Source: Staphylococcus xylosus (lineage in GTDB: Bacteria > Bacillota > Bacilli > Staphylococcales > Staphylococcaceae). From it: a stretch of DNA of 64,000 nucleotides. Where the stretch lies: positions 1 to 64,000 of the forward strand of contig NZ_MRZO01000002.1 in assembly GCF_002732165.1 (NCBI RefSeq). The letters run 5' to 3'. Positions 37,497-46,400 of the stretch are shown in pieces. A program made the position numbers and the translations under genes. The notes beneath the pieces are model-generated. The model did not search any database. It was not told the origin of the DNA and saw only the letters and a program-made list of their open reading frames with translations. How positions within the stretch are numbered: the first letter of the stretch is position 1; each line of letters opens with the position of its first letter.

Positions 37497-37511
37497 TTAG
37501 AATTATTATAA
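37497..37511. promoter_or_regulatory. PerR box of ahpCF
   Basis: TTAGAATTATTATAA matches TTATAATNATTATAA at 14 of 15 positions and lies 72 bp upstream of ahpC. PerR control of ahpCF is established in staphylococci. Confidence 0.8.
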
Positions 37512-37582
37512 TTAAGAAATAATAACAATTTAACACCATAATTCTAATTAAAATTCAGTTCAAAAAATAGGAGGATGTTTTT

Positions 37583-38152
37583 ATGTCTTTAATAAATAAA
37601 GAAGTTTTACCATTCACAGCTAACGCTTATGATCCACAAAAGGATGAGTTTTTAGAAGTATCAGAAGAAATTTTAAAAGGTTCTTGGAGTGTAGTTTGTT
37701 TCTACCCAGCAGACTTCTCATTCGTTTGCCCAACTGAATTAGAAGATTTACAAGGTCAATATGACAAATTACAAGAATTAGGTGTCAATGTATACTCAGT
37801 ATCAACAGATACTCACTTTGTACACAAAGCTTGGCATGACCACTCAGAAGCAATCAACAAAATTCAATATACAATGATTGGCGACCCATCTCAAACAATC
37901 ACTCGTAACTTTGATGTATTAGACGAAGATTTAGGTCTTGCTCAACGTGGTACTTTCATCGTTGACCCTGACGGCATTGTACAAGCAGCTGAAGTAAACG
38001 CTGACGGTATCGGCCGTGACGCAAGCACGTTAGTACACAAAATCAAAGCAGCACAATATGTACGTCAACACCCAGGCGAAGTTTGCCCAGCAAAATGGGA
38101 AGAAGGTTCAGAAACATTACAACCTGGTCTTGACTTAGTAGGTAAAATCTAA
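37583..38152 (+). CDS. ahpC: Alkyl hydroperoxide reductase subunit C
   Basis: The 189-residue 2-Cys peroxiredoxin has the peroxidatic Cys at residue 49 in DFSFVCPTE and the resolving Cys in GEVCPAKW near residue 168. It reduces hydrogen peroxide and organic peroxides and is recycled by AhpF, encoded 16 bp downstream. The ribosome site is AGGAGG, and a PerR box lies upstream. Confidence 0.97.
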   Translation: MSLINKEVLPFTANAYDPQKDEFLEVSEEILKGSWSVVCFYPADFSFVCPTELEDLQGQYDKLQELGVNVYSVSTDTHFVHKAWHDHSEAINKIQYTMIGDPSQTITRNFDVLDEDLGLAQRGTFIVDPDGIVQAAEVNADGIGRDASTLVHKIKAAQYVRQHPGEVCPAKWEEGSETLQPGLDLVGKI

Positions 38153-38168
38153 GGAGGCATTGATTTAA

Positions 38169-39692
38169 ATGCTAAATGATCAGCTTAAATCACAATTACA
38201 ACAATTACTTCAATTAATGGAAGGCGATGTTGTATTAAAAGCAAGTCTTGGTGCTGATGACAAGTCTAACGAACTTAAAGAGTTATTAGACGAAGTCTCT
38301 GCAGCTTCTTCTCACATTACTATAGAAGAAACTGACTTAAAACGCACACCAAGTTTCTCAGTAAATAGACCTGGAGAAGAAACCGGCATTACTTTTGCCG
38401 GTTTACCTATGGGTCACGAATTCAATTCACTTGTACTTGCATTATTACAAGTAAGTGGACGCGCACCTAAAGAAGAACAAGCCGTAATAGACCAAATCAA
38501 AGCATTAGATAAACCACTACACTTTGAAACGTATATTAGTTTAACTTGTCAAAAATGCCCTGACGTTGTTCAAGCATTAAACTTAATGAGTTTATTAAAT
38601 CCTAATATCACGCATTCAATGATTGACGGTGCTATCTTTAGAGAAGAATCTGAAAATATTATGGCAGTACCTGCAGTATTCTTAGATGGCGAAGAATTTG
38701 GTAATGGGCGTATGACAGTTCAAGATATCCTTGCAAATTTAGGCAGCCAAGCAGACCCAGCAGAGTTCAATGATAAAGATCCATATGACGTGTTAATCGT
38801 TGGTGGTGGACCTGCAAGTGGTAGTGCTGCTGTTTATACAGCACGTAAAGGTCTGCGTACAGGGATTGTTGCTGATCGTATTGGCGGACAAGTTAATGAT
38901 ACAGCAACTATTGAAAACTTTGTCACTGTTAAAGAAACAGATGGTCCAAAATTTGCCTCAGCATTAGAAGATCATATAAAGCAATATGACATCGATGTAA
39001 TGACAGGCATTCGTGCTAATGAAATTGAAAAAACTGATAGTGGTATCGTTGTTTCGCTTGAAAATGGCGCAAAATTAACAAGTAAAACAGTTATCATTTC
39101 AACAGGTGCACGTTGGCGCAAGCTTGAAGTACCTGGCGAAGAGGCATTGATTAACAAAGGCGTTGCATTCTGTCCACATTGTGACGGACCTTTATTTGAA
39201 AATAAAAACGTAGCCGTAGTCGGTGGCGGTAATTCAGGTGTCGAAGCAGCAATTGATTTAGCAGGTATCGTTGAACACGTCACACTATTAGAACGTAATG
39301 CTAGCCTTAAAGCAGACAACGTTTTACAAGAACGTTTAAACAGCTTACCTAACGTAACTGTTATTAAAAATGCACAAACAACTGAAGTACTTGGTGAAAA
39401 TGCTGTAACTGGTATTAAATACCAAGACAAATCTCTAGGCGAAGAACATACACTAGAACTTGAAGGTATTTTCGTTCAAATCGGACTATTACCAAATACT
39501 GAATGGCTTAATAATTATGTTGAACTAAATGAAGCTAATGAGATTATGATTGATCGTAAGAACGCTACAAGCATCCCTGGTATTTTTGCAGCTGGTGATG
39601 TTACTGACGATCGTAATAAACAAATTATTATCTCAATGGGCTCTGGTGCAAATGCTGCATTAAATGCCTTTGATTATATCATTAGACATTAA
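38169..39692 (+). CDS. ahpF: Alkyl hydroperoxide reductase subunit F
   Basis: The 507-residue flavoprotein disulfide reductase has an N-terminal double thioredoxin fold with TCQKCPDV (CxxC), an FAD domain starting VLIVGGGPASGSAA, the redox pair CPHCDG and an NAD(P)H motif VVGGGNSGVEAA. It delivers electrons from NADH to AhpC. It is cotranscribed with ahpC. Confidence 0.97.
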   Translation: MLNDQLKSQLQQLLQLMEGDVVLKASLGADDKSNELKELLDEVSAASSHITIEETDLKRTPSFSVNRPGEETGITFAGLPMGHEFNSLVLALLQVSGRAPKEEQAVIDQIKALDKPLHFETYISLTCQKCPDVVQALNLMSLLNPNITHSMIDGAIFREESENIMAVPAVFLDGEEFGNGRMTVQDILANLGSQADPAEFNDKDPYDVLIVGGGPASGSAAVYTARKGLRTGIVADRIGGQVNDTATIENFVTVKETDGPKFASALEDHIKQYDIDVMTGIRANEIEKTDSGIVVSLENGAKLTSKTVIISTGARWRKLEVPGEEALINKGVAFCPHCDGPLFENKNVAVVGGGNSGVEAAIDLAGIVEHVTLLERNASLKADNVLQERLNSLPNVTVIKNAQTTEVLGENAVTGIKYQDKSLGEEHTLELEGIFVQIGLLPNTEWLNNYVELNEANEIMIDRKNATSIPGIFAAGDVTDDRNKQIIISMGSGANAALNAFDYIIRH

Positions 39693-39713
39693 TTCTTCTA
39701 TCAACGTTATACC

Positions 39714-39766
39714 ATGTGAGTGGCTAACGAAATCAGTATAAAACATGATTGTCGTGTCACTCACAT
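39714..39766. repeat. Two-tier hairpin after ahpF
   Basis: Outer stem ATGTGAGTG/CACTCACAT, inner stem ACGAAATCA/TGATTGTCGT. It has the same internal GTGTC sequence as the hairpins near 26.1 and 43.05 kb, but no T run. Confidence 0.6.
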
Positions 39767-39860
39767 ACATATAATTAAGATGACTAAGATTATAAGGGAT
39801 AAAAATGTTTAGCTGAGCTAGAACTCATATATAACTATACTAAGCTCAATATAATAATTT

Positions 39861-39890
39861 AGGCTGGGACAATTAAAATTGTCTCAGCCT
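39861..39890. terminator. AGGCTGGGACAATT hairpin
   Basis: AGGCTGGGACAATT pairs with AATTGTCTCAGCCT. The GGCTGGGAC... type of hairpin is a very common staphylococcal intergenic element and may terminate ahpF transcription. Confidence 0.7.
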
Positions 39891-40246
39891 ATTTATGCAT
39901 GTATCCAGTTGTTCAAGCGTCCCCTTACTTGCATATGTTTATTCACCTATTTCTCATTACCATTTTCAGATTTATACAACTGAGTTTTATTACAAACTGC
40001 ATAACGCTAAATGACCACCTTCAATAACATTTCAAAGTGAAAATCTAATGAATATTTTAAAATTAATTATAATAAATTTATTGTTTTCTCAATTTGTTCA
40101 AAAGATTGTGCGTTTATCATTTAATCCCTTATTCAAATCAATAGCTCTAAATGATACGCTTAAGTTATAATTTTTATAAAGCGCGTTTAAACATTCACTG
40201 TATTGTTATACTCGTACGATTATTATTAAAGGAGCAATTAAAATTT

Positions 40247-40867
40247 ATGAAAAAAAGTATATTATTATCGTTAGTACTAGTACTAACTGTTATGCTCGCA
40301 GCATGTTCAAACGATAAACCTAAAGACGACAATAGTCATAGCGAAAGACATGCGCCTAAAAATGTGAAGAAAATTACTGAAAAGGACATCTTTAACTCAG
40401 ATAAAAAAGGTGCTACTTTAAGTGAATCTGAAGCAAATAAAGCTATCAAAAAATACCTAGATGTAAACTCCGATATTATTGATAATAAATATCTACTTCA
40501 ATATAAAATAGATAAGCAAATTGGTACAGATAAAAAAATCACTGATGAACAGGCTGAACGTTTATCTGATCTATCACATAATGCAGTTAAAAATGATGTG
40601 CGATTCAAGAAATTTGTAGAAGAAAACAAACTACCACAAGGTTATCAAGAAAATGTAGACCGTATTATCAAATATTTCACTGCTTTAAATACCACAATTA
40701 AAAATGCAGATGAAGATTTAGAACAATTAGACTACCAACCACAAAATGAACTTAATGTTGTAGATGTATCTACTAAATATGCTGGAGATGTTAATGGAAA
40801 ACAACAAGATAAAATCAAAAAATTCCTAAAAGATAAGGGTATTGAATCTGACGCTGTAGATAAATAA
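40247..40867 (+). CDS. NDxxF-motif lipoprotein
   Basis: The 206-residue protein has a lipoprotein signal with lipobox LAAC (Cys at about residue 19) and a mostly helical charged body. HAPKNVKKITEKDIF and KNDVRFKKFVEENKLP carry the NDxxF signature of a staphylococcal lipoprotein family located near ahpF/nfrA in S. aureus too. AAAGGAGCAATTAAAATTT precedes ATG 40247. Function unknown; it should be anchored outside the membrane. Confidence 0.85.
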   Translation: MKKSILLSLVLVLTVMLAACSNDKPKDDNSHSERHAPKNVKKITEKDIFNSDKKGATLSESEANKAIKKYLDVNSDIIDNKYLLQYKIDKQIGTDKKITDEQAERLSDLSHNAVKNDVRFKKFVEENKLPQGYQENVDRIIKYFTALNTTIKNADEDLEQLDYQPQNELNVVDVSTKYAGDVNGKQQDKIKKFLKDKGIESDAVDK

Positions 40868-41174
40868 CATAGACACTTCTTAATTAATTGAAATCCGGAA
40901 CATGTAATTATACGATTATGCTGTAAGTTTTTTATTAAATTACAATATGATTACAGAACAATTTTTCTTGATAACAAAGGCTTGAAGGTCATTTTTATAT
41001 ATAGTACTCAGTTTTACTGACTTATTTCTGTAAAAAACCTTACTTAATTGTAAGGTTTTTTAACACAAAATCCCTTTTTTTCTCAAAGTAACATTTGTTA
41101 AGATTAATTTAAGTTAATAAACAAATGAATAGAAGCACAGCCACTCAGTAATAATTCTAAGGAGGCACACCTTT
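40868..41174. other. Gap with a hairpin
   Basis: Apart from the stem AAAAACCTTAC/GTAAGGTTTTT at 41033-41061, a likely terminator for the lipoprotein gene, nothing is visible in these 307 bp. Confidence 0.5.
41033..41061 (+). terminator. Lipoprotein gene terminator
   Basis: AAAAACCTTAC and GTAAGGTTTTT flank a 6-nt loop (TTAATT). Confidence 0.75.
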
Positions 41175-41390
41175 ATGGTTTTAACTATTTTAATAGGTGC
41201 AATGGCTGCTATCTTCATAGCTTTTAATCTCTTTGAGAAGAAAGAAAAATATGGTGTTGTTTCATTTAAAACAATCGCCCTTAGTGTAACTTACGTTATA
41301 CTTGCCGTTGTTGTAGGAAGTTTTTTAGACAATATCAATACAATATTCCAAGGATTTCATGATAGCTTAACAGCAGCTAAAAGATATTAA
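41175..41390 (+). CDS. Small membrane protein
   Basis: The 71-residue protein has two helices (residues 2-18 and about 31-50), with a basic loop EKKEKYG between, and ends LTAAKRY. AAGGAGGCACACCTTT precedes the ATG, and a good terminator follows directly. Function unknown. Confidence 0.65.
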   Translation: MVLTILIGAMAAIFIAFNLFEKKEKYGVVSFKTIALSVTYVILAVVVGSFLDNINTIFQGFHDSLTAAKRY

Positions 41391-41424
41391 CCTGAACCGA
41401 CAAAGTCGTGGTTCAGGTTTTTTG
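41391..41424 (+). terminator. Terminator
   Basis: CCTGAACC pairs with GGTTCAGG, followed by a run of T, overlapping the stop region of the small membrane gene. Confidence 0.85.
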
Positions 41425-41431
41425 TTTGTAT

Positions 41432-42010
41432 TTATTTTTCTACTTCGTATGGCACACAGTTTTCGATTTTACGCTCGATTACTGTTGCTTGCGTATCGTA
41501 TCTCAGATAGACAAAGCAACAACGAAGCACGACCTGATGGGCAACAATTACAATAGTTTCTAAACTATTATCTACTTCATGTTCAAAAAATTGCGTTACA
41601 CGTTGTAACACGTCTGCATAACTCTCCCCGCCTGGTGCTTTTTGGCTAAAGCTATGACGAAATGATAGATAATCCTCATCATTAAAATAACGTGCATATT
41701 CAGGTTTTTGTTCAATTTTGTCCACCATTTCTCCTTCAAACTCACCAAGCGAACGTTCTCTTAACGAAGAGGTCACACTTGCAGGGATAGCATTATCGAA
41801 TATCGCATTATACGTCTGCCTAGTACGCAGTAAATCTGATAGATACACATGATCTATGTCCTTTTTATTAAAATAACTTTGCAACAACTGCGCAGAACGT
41901 GTTCCCTTCTCTGTTAACGGCACATCTAATTGCCCACAAAAATAATTTTTGCCTTCTTTTTTATCATAATTTGATTGCGATTCACCATGCCGCACTAAAT
42001 ATATTTTCAT
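41432..42010 (-). CDS. Histidine phosphatase (phosphoglycerate mutase-like)
   Basis: The 192-residue protein has the RHG motif LVRHGESQSN at the start, the second Arg in LLRTRQTYN, the acidic RSLGEFEGEMVD and the late His in IVAHQVVLR. This is the branch-1 histidine phosphatase fold. Members act on small phosphates (fructose 2,6-bisphosphate, alpha-ribazole phosphate, others); the substrate cannot be told here. Confidence 0.9.
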   Translation of the reverse strand: MKIYLVRHGESQSNYDKKEGKNYFCGQLDVPLTEKGTRSAQLLQSYFNKKDIDHVYLSDLLRTRQTYNAIFDNAIPASVTSSLRERSLGEFEGEMVDKIEQKPEYARYFNDEDYLSFRHSFSQKAPGGESYADVLQRVTQFFEHEVDNSLETIVIVAHQVVLRCCFVYLRYDTQATVIERKIENCVPYEVEK

Positions 42011-42133
42011 ATGTCTTCCTCTTCTCTTTTATAATCGTTGTTCCACAATTGTACCTAACAAAAATGTAATATTAAATATCTCCACTATATTTATATCTAA
42101 TTTATTGTTAACATCCTATCTGAGGTGATATAA

Positions 42134-42499
42134 ATGAACGAACAAGTTACGCAAAACAATACACAAAGCGAGCGCATACTTGCATCTATTAGCTATTTCA
42201 GCATATTTTTCGCACCTGTTATTGTACCTATAATAATTTGGATTTTAGCTGACAAGCCAACGTCCACACATGCAGCGAAATCACTAATTTATCATATTAT
42301 AACTTACATCGGACCTATCTTTTTAATCATTAGTGCTGCTATGGGCGGTATTGTGATTGATTCACAAAATACAACTGTTAGTTTAGTCGCGCTTGCATTA
42401 GGTATATTACTATTTTCCATAACTATTTGGTATACGATAAAAAATATTTACCGTGGCATTAAAGTGCTCATTTCAGATTCAACACTTTATAATCCATAA
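42134..42499 (+). CDS. DUF4870/Tic20-like membrane protein
   Basis: The 121-residue protein has three helices. The pattern RILASISYFSIFFAPVIVPIIIWIL, then HAAKSLIYHI (HaarqAlnfql-like) and a C-terminal YRG segment fits DUF4870. AGGTGATATAA precedes the ATG. Function unknown. Confidence 0.75.
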   Translation: MNEQVTQNNTQSERILASISYFSIFFAPVIVPIIIWILADKPTSTHAAKSLIYHIITYIGPIFLIISAAMGGIVIDSQNTTVSLVALALGILLFSITIWYTIKNIYRGIKVLISDSTLYNP

Positions 42500-42655
42500 T
42501 TTTATATTTAATTGCTATAGGTTTAAAACCCATTACGAATTGGACATTTTCTTATCAAATCGTAATTAAAATATGACAAAGTTCAAAACAATTTAAAATT
42601 TTGTATACTTAAACCGTAATATCTTTTATGCTTAATGTTAAAGGAGACTGAGAAT

Positions 42656-42991
42656 ATGAGTAAAAAATTAACAATATCTTTAATTAGTATTTTAGTTATT
42701 ATTGGTTTAGCTTTCACGATATTCATGATATTTTCTGGTCAAAAAGATACTTATTATGGCTATATGTCTGAAAGTACAACTGCAGAAAAAGTTGTCAGCG
42801 AAAAAGATGGCATCGTAACGAAAGACGTCAAACTTGAACATGACGATGATTTCAAACCTAAAAAAGGTGATTTTGTAAAGTTAGTATCTAAAGATGACGG
42901 TAAATCATTCTACAAAAAAGAAGTAGTAAAACATGATGATATCCCTCACGGATTAATGATGAAAATCCATGAAATGGATATGAATCACTAA
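42656..42991 (+). CDS. YxeA/DUF1093-family protein
   Basis: The 111-residue protein has a signal anchor (residues 5-26), then YYGYMSESTTAEK, KKGDFVKLVSKDDGKSFYKKEVVKHDDIPHGL. It is a paralogue of the protein at 16383-16694, sharing the xxG-K/G-xFVKV-xEVxxxxIP pattern. It ends in a Met/His-rich tail (LMMKIHEMDMNH). AAAGGAGACTGAGAAT precedes ATG 42656. Function unknown. Confidence 0.72.
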   Translation: MSKKLTISLISILVIIGLAFTIFMIFSGQKDTYYGYMSESTTAEKVVSEKDGIVTKDVKLEHDDDFKPKKGDFVKLVSKDDGKSFYKKEVVKHDDIPHGLMMKIHEMDMNH

Positions 42992-43036
42992 TTTTATAAC
43001 AACAAGTGTTTCAAACATAACAATCCTAATTAAAAC

Positions 43037-43087
43037 GGGGTGTAACACAAGATCAAATTAACTAATTTGATTCTGTGTCACACCCCT
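43037..43087. terminator. Two-tier hairpin terminator
   Basis: Outer stem GGGGTGT/ACACCCC, inner stem AGATCAAATT/AATTTGATTCT, internal loop with GTGTC. It lies between convergent genes. Confidence 0.8.
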
Positions 43088-43098
43088 TAACTATGCCT

Positions 43099-44439
43099 TT
43101 ATTTCTTCTGTTTATTTCTTCGATCTTTATAATATAATAAGGCCTCGATAATAAATACAACAATCAATGAGAAACCAAATAACGGCATCAAGATACCAAG
43201 TACAATAAGTACGATAGCCAACGGGATTGACATTGGTTTTTTAATTCTTGGAGGTACCTTTACATTACTATCCCTCATTTTTTTAATCCATGATGTTAAT
43301 CCTAATCCAACTGCTGTTAGTAAAGCGATACATACAAGTAAATTAATCACTTTATTAGCTACGCCAAAGAGATGACCTTCGTGTAATGGTATACCCCACG
43401 TAAACCATTTTCCGATAATGCCGTATTCTTCATACTTCACTTTACCTAAATCTTTCCCATTATATTGATCTAGATATAACGTTTGCTCGTCATATGGCGA
43501 AACATCTAACCCAGTGACACCTGTATTACTGCCCTTAGAAACAGTAAAAGCTGCTGATTCATTGGATGGATAAACAATAGAATATGGTTTATCTATGCCG
43601 TTCTTTTTGGCTTCAGTAGCTACCTTATCAATCGAAATTTGATTTTTAATATCTGTCCTCGGCATTTCGCCACCACCATGGTGAGCAGCATGACCTTCTG
43701 AAGTAGGTTGTTTGTTTTCACGTGTTGCCCAAGGAATTTCATTCACATCCGATTTTGGAGGATTAATAGCTAATTCTGATTGTCCCAATTCTCCAGAATT
43801 GTCCATCACATTTGCTATCTTAGCCCCCATATAGCCTGACCAAGGTAAACCAGTAAGCACTAATACAAATACTGGTATTGCTATAACTACACCTAAAATA
43901 CCATGCCATTTTTGGAATCTTAGTTTTTTATTTTTATTTGATATTAGTTTTTTCTTAATAAGCATATATGTTCCAGAAAGAATCATAAAAATTGTCCAAC
44001 ATGCAGTTAATTCTACAAGATAATTTATGAATGTATTTTCGGTAAATAATGAACTATGTATATTTCTTACAATATTTGCGTATGTATGTTTAGCATTTTG
44101 ATCTGCTACGATTTGATTATTTTGGTCTAAAAATACATAACGTTGATTGCCTGCCATGTCATCCAATGTTATACGATTATTATATGGTTCATCCATCATA
44201 CTTACTTTACTGATATAAAATCCATCAAACTTATCTTCTACTTCATCTACAGCTTCATTCAATGTTTGATGCGATTTGACGGAACTATCTCCGAAAAACT
44301 CTGTTTTATATATATTATTTTCTACTTCCTGAAAAAAGAGATAACCTATTCCCGAAATGGTTAATGTAATTAATAACGGCGTTATAAATAAGGCAGCATA
44401 AAAATGTAATCTTTGTAACGGATTAAATATATTTTTCAA
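43099..44439 (-). CDS. PepSY-associated transmembrane protein
   Basis: The 446-residue protein has an N-terminal helix in NPLQRLHFYAALFITPLLITLTISG, then a PepSY-like extracytoplasmic domain, two central helices, a second external region and C-terminal helices. This is the PepSY_TM (iron-regulated membrane protein) architecture. An external His-rich loop (SEGHAAHHGGGEMPRTD, about residue 260) suggests metal contact. I chose TTG 44439 because AGGGGG precedes it; the longer reading to 44526 starts in low-complexity sequence. Iron or haem/siderophore reduction is known for relatives; the role here is inferred. Confidence 0.8.
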   Translation of the reverse strand: MKNIFNPLQRLHFYAALFITPLLITLTISGIGYLFFQEVENNIYKTEFFGDSSVKSHQTLNEAVDEVEDKFDGFYISKVSMMDEPYNNRITLDDMAGNQRYVFLDQNNQIVADQNAKHTYANIVRNIHSSLFTENTFINYLVELTACWTIFMILSGTYMLIKKKLISNKNKKLRFQKWHGILGVVIAIPVFVLVLTGLPWSGYMGAKIANVMDNSGELGQSELAINPPKSDVNEIPWATRENKQPTSEGHAAHHGGGEMPRTDIKNQISIDKVATEAKKNGIDKPYSIVYPSNESAAFTVSKGSNTGVTGLDVSPYDEQTLYLDQYNGKDLGKVKYEEYGIIGKWFTWGIPLHEGHLFGVANKVINLLVCIALLTAVGLGLTSWIKKMRDSNVKVPPRIKKPMSIPLAIVLIVLGILMPLFGFSLIVVFIIEALLYYKDRRNKQKK

Positions 44440-44750
44440 AATTTTTCCCCCTTCTCCCTTAACATTATAAATAAATAACAAAATTATTATGTAGATAATT
44501 TGTGAATATTTTATAAAAAATAGCATTTAATTAGTTAATCTCTTTTAAAGTTAATTGCATTACACTAATAGCCCATGTCTTTGTTTTATTGAGTTTCAAA
44601 TAATTAAAAAAGGAACGGAATTGAAATCAAATTTTGTGATTTGACTTCACATTTCCGTTCCTTTTTTGCATGTATACTTTTATATTTACGAACATAACAT
44701 GATGTTATTTGCATTAACTTCTAGAGAATCAGATCATTTTGATTTAATAC
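44440..44750. other. Gap between PepSY and LysE genes
   Basis: It carries the hairpin at 44605-44667 and an imperfect inverted repeat AAATTAT-N7-ATAATTT near 44478-44498 upstream of the PepSY gene, possibly a Fur-type operator. Confidence 0.4.
44605..44667 (-). terminator. Two-tier hairpin with A/T tracts
   Basis: Outer stem AAAAAAGGAACGGA/TCCGTTCCTTTTTT, inner stem GAAATCAAAT/ATTTGACTTC. It is placed to end the leftward LysE-family gene. Confidence 0.85.
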
Positions 44751-45377
44751 TTAACTACTTTTACTGAATAATAAATTAAGTGATAAACCAATCAATATTG
44801 CACCAACTGTATAGTCAAAAATTGCCTTTACAGTTCTATTAGCAAATAATAATTTAATATATTGGAAAATATAGACACAAAATACAAACCACAACAGAAT
44901 AACAGTTGTAACAATTGTTGATAATATGGCAACCTGAGACGTTACTCCTTCTCCTGTAGTTAAAAATTGAGGTAAAATACTTATGTAATAAAGTAATGCT
45001 TTAGGGTTCAACATCGTACTTAATAAACCTTGCCTATAAGAACTCAAATAACTAATTTTTTGAGCTTTCATTTGAGACGTAGAAAAGTTCATACCCTGTC
45101 GTGCGCTAATAATACTTCTGATCCCTAAATAAATCAGATAGAATGCACCTAATATTTTAATAGTCACGAAAACATAGTACATATTTGCCAAAATAAATAT
45201 GATACCGAATACTGCTAATAATGAGAACAGTACATGTCCAGATGTAATACCTAAAGCTGTCATAGCGCCATTGCCTTTTCCAGAAGTAATGGAATTTTTC
45301 ATTACTACAAAGAAATCTGGACCAGGTACAATAATAATCATCAAAGTAATTGTAATAAAAGCTGCAAGTCCTTCCAT
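44751..45377 (-). CDS. LysE/RhtB-family amino-acid exporter
   Basis: The 208-residue protein has about six helices with the LysE signature VPGPDFFVVMKNSITSGKGNGAMTALGITSGH at the start. Such carriers export amino acids or their analogues. ATG 45377 is preferred because AAGTGGGTG lies upstream; a GTG at 45386 overlaps it. Substrate unknown. Confidence 0.85.
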   Translation of the reverse strand: MEGLAAFITITLMIIIVPGPDFFVVMKNSITSGKGNGAMTALGITSGHVLFSLLAVFGIIFILANMYYVFVTIKILGAFYLIYLGIRSIISARQGMNFSTSQMKAQKISYLSSYRQGLLSTMLNPKALLYYISILPQFLTTGEGVTSQVAILSTIVTTVILLWFVFCVYIFQYIKLLFANRTVKAIFDYTVGAILIGLSLNLLFSKSS

Positions 45378-45464
45378 ATCAAACACCCACTTCCATGCTT
45401 TATCGTATCAATTACAATGTGTGCCTGCAACATGAATAATCTCATATTTTAACCGTCTTTTTTA

Positions 45465-45588
45465 TTGAAGATATAGTCTTAACTATGATATATTAAGATT
45501 GTAGTTGGAAACCGACTACTAGTCTTTTATATTCATGAACATATTACTCTTAAGGCGACACTAATGTGTCGTCTATTTTTTTATTTTT
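45465..45588 (+). ncRNA. Candidate small RNA with promoter and terminator
   Basis: TTGAAG (45465-45470), an 18-bp spacer and TATATT (45489-45494) form a plausible promoter. The predicted start lies at the 5' hairpin GTAGTTGG-AAA-CCGACTAC (45501-45519). About 35 nt later, GGCGACAC-TAAT-GTGTCGTC and a T-rich run (45554-45588) form a terminator. No ORF fits. The transcript would be about 85 nt. This is inferred from sequence layout only. Confidence 0.5.
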
Positions 45589-45692
45589 AGAATTCTCACC
45601 TCTTAACATAGGGCATATACACAAAATCACTCCTTTCACTTTCACAAATTTGTTTACACATAATAACACCCACTTCTTCACCTCAAATCATT

Positions 45693-46007
45693 TCAACTTA
45701 CTAATTTCAAACCTACAGTGCTGCCTAAAATCACTAAAATACATATCACTCTCTTGATATCTTTCGATTCTTTATAAAAGATCATCCCTACTAATGCGCC
45801 ACCCACAGCACCTATGCCAGTCCACACTGCATATGCTGTACTCATAGGTAATTCAAACATTGCTATTGATAATGCAAAAAAACTAAGGCTAAAGAAACTA
45901 ACTAAGCCTATTAATGCACTATATTTGCCACTATTTACATATGCGTTTAAAAAAGTAATGCCAATCATTTCAAAAAGACCAGCAACTACTAATAATATCC
46001 AAGCCAT
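45693..46007 (-). CDS. ykkD: SMR guanidinium exporter subunit, YkkD-like
   Basis: The 104-residue four-helix protein has the essential Glu in AGLFEMIGITFLN and STAYAVWTGIGAVGGALVGMIFYKE, closely resembling Bacillus YkkD. It overlaps its partner by one base. Paired SMR proteins under guanidine-I riboswitches export guanidinium in exchange for protons. Confidence 0.88.
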   Translation of the reverse strand: MAWILLVVAGLFEMIGITFLNAYVNSGKYSALIGLVSFFSLSFFALSIAMFELPMSTAYAVWTGIGAVGGALVGMIFYKESKDIKRVICILVILGSTVGLKLVS

Positions 46008-46333
46008 TATACTTCTTCTCCTTTACTTGATGTCACTAATTTCAGACTGATTACTCCACCTAATAACATAAATATCAAAATAACTTTAATCATGTTTAAA
46101 GAGGCATCGAAAAATAAAAAATCAAATACTGTCACACCAGTAGTTCCTAATCCTACAAAAACTGCATAAGCACTTCCCACAGGTAACCACTTTGATGCTT
46201 TAATTAATAAATAGAAACTTAGAAATATAGCAATAATTGTAAGTAACCATTCAATTACTGATGTTGCATGCGTTAATCCGATGACCCATCCAACCTCAAA
46301 TACCGAAGCAATAATTATTTTCAACCAATTCAT
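46007..46333 (-). CDS. ykkC: SMR guanidinium exporter subunit, YkkC-like
   Basis: The 108-residue four-helix protein starts MNWLKIIIASVFEVGWVIGL with the membrane Glu and continues LPVGSAYAVFVGLGTTG, matching YkkC. It is the first gene of the pair and lies directly behind a guanidine-I riboswitch, which fixes the likely substrate. AAGGAGGGTTTGTT precedes the ATG. Confidence 0.9.
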   Translation of the reverse strand: MNWLKIIIASVFEVGWVIGLTHATSVIEWLLTIIAIFLSFYLLIKASKWLPVGSAYAVFVGLGTTGVTVFDFLFFDASLNMIKVILIFMLLGGVISLKLVTSSKGEEV

Positions 46334-46351
46334 AACAAACCCTCCTTAAAA

Positions 46352-46400
46352 ATAAAAAAGCCCGAGAGATAGCGTTAACTACTATCTCCCAGGCTTTTAT
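46352..46400 (-). terminator. Riboswitch-controlled terminator
   Basis: GCCTGGGAGATAGTAG pairs with the CTATCTCTCGGGC side and is followed on the minus strand by TTTTTTATTTTT, about 20 nt before the ykkC ribosome site. Guanidine binding should prevent its formation. Confidence 0.9.

Larger units (their letters stand above)
36798..37582. other. 785-bp gap between katE-like gene and ahpC
   Basis: It contains two hairpins (36836-36882, and AGCCTTTTTTCTC with GAGAATAAAAAGGCT at 37276-37327), a possible insertion-sequence end remnant around 37340-37400, and the PerR box of ahpC. No gene could be supported. Confidence 0.5.
39693..40246. other. Gap between ahpF and the lipoprotein gene
   Basis: This 554-bp stretch holds two hairpins, at 39714-39766 and 39861-39890, and otherwise AT-rich sequence. 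No gene is visible. Confidence 0.5.

Noticed and set aside
38972..39430. 152-residue minus-strand ORF in ahpF
   Set aside because: Antisense shadow of a conserved gene with no start signal.
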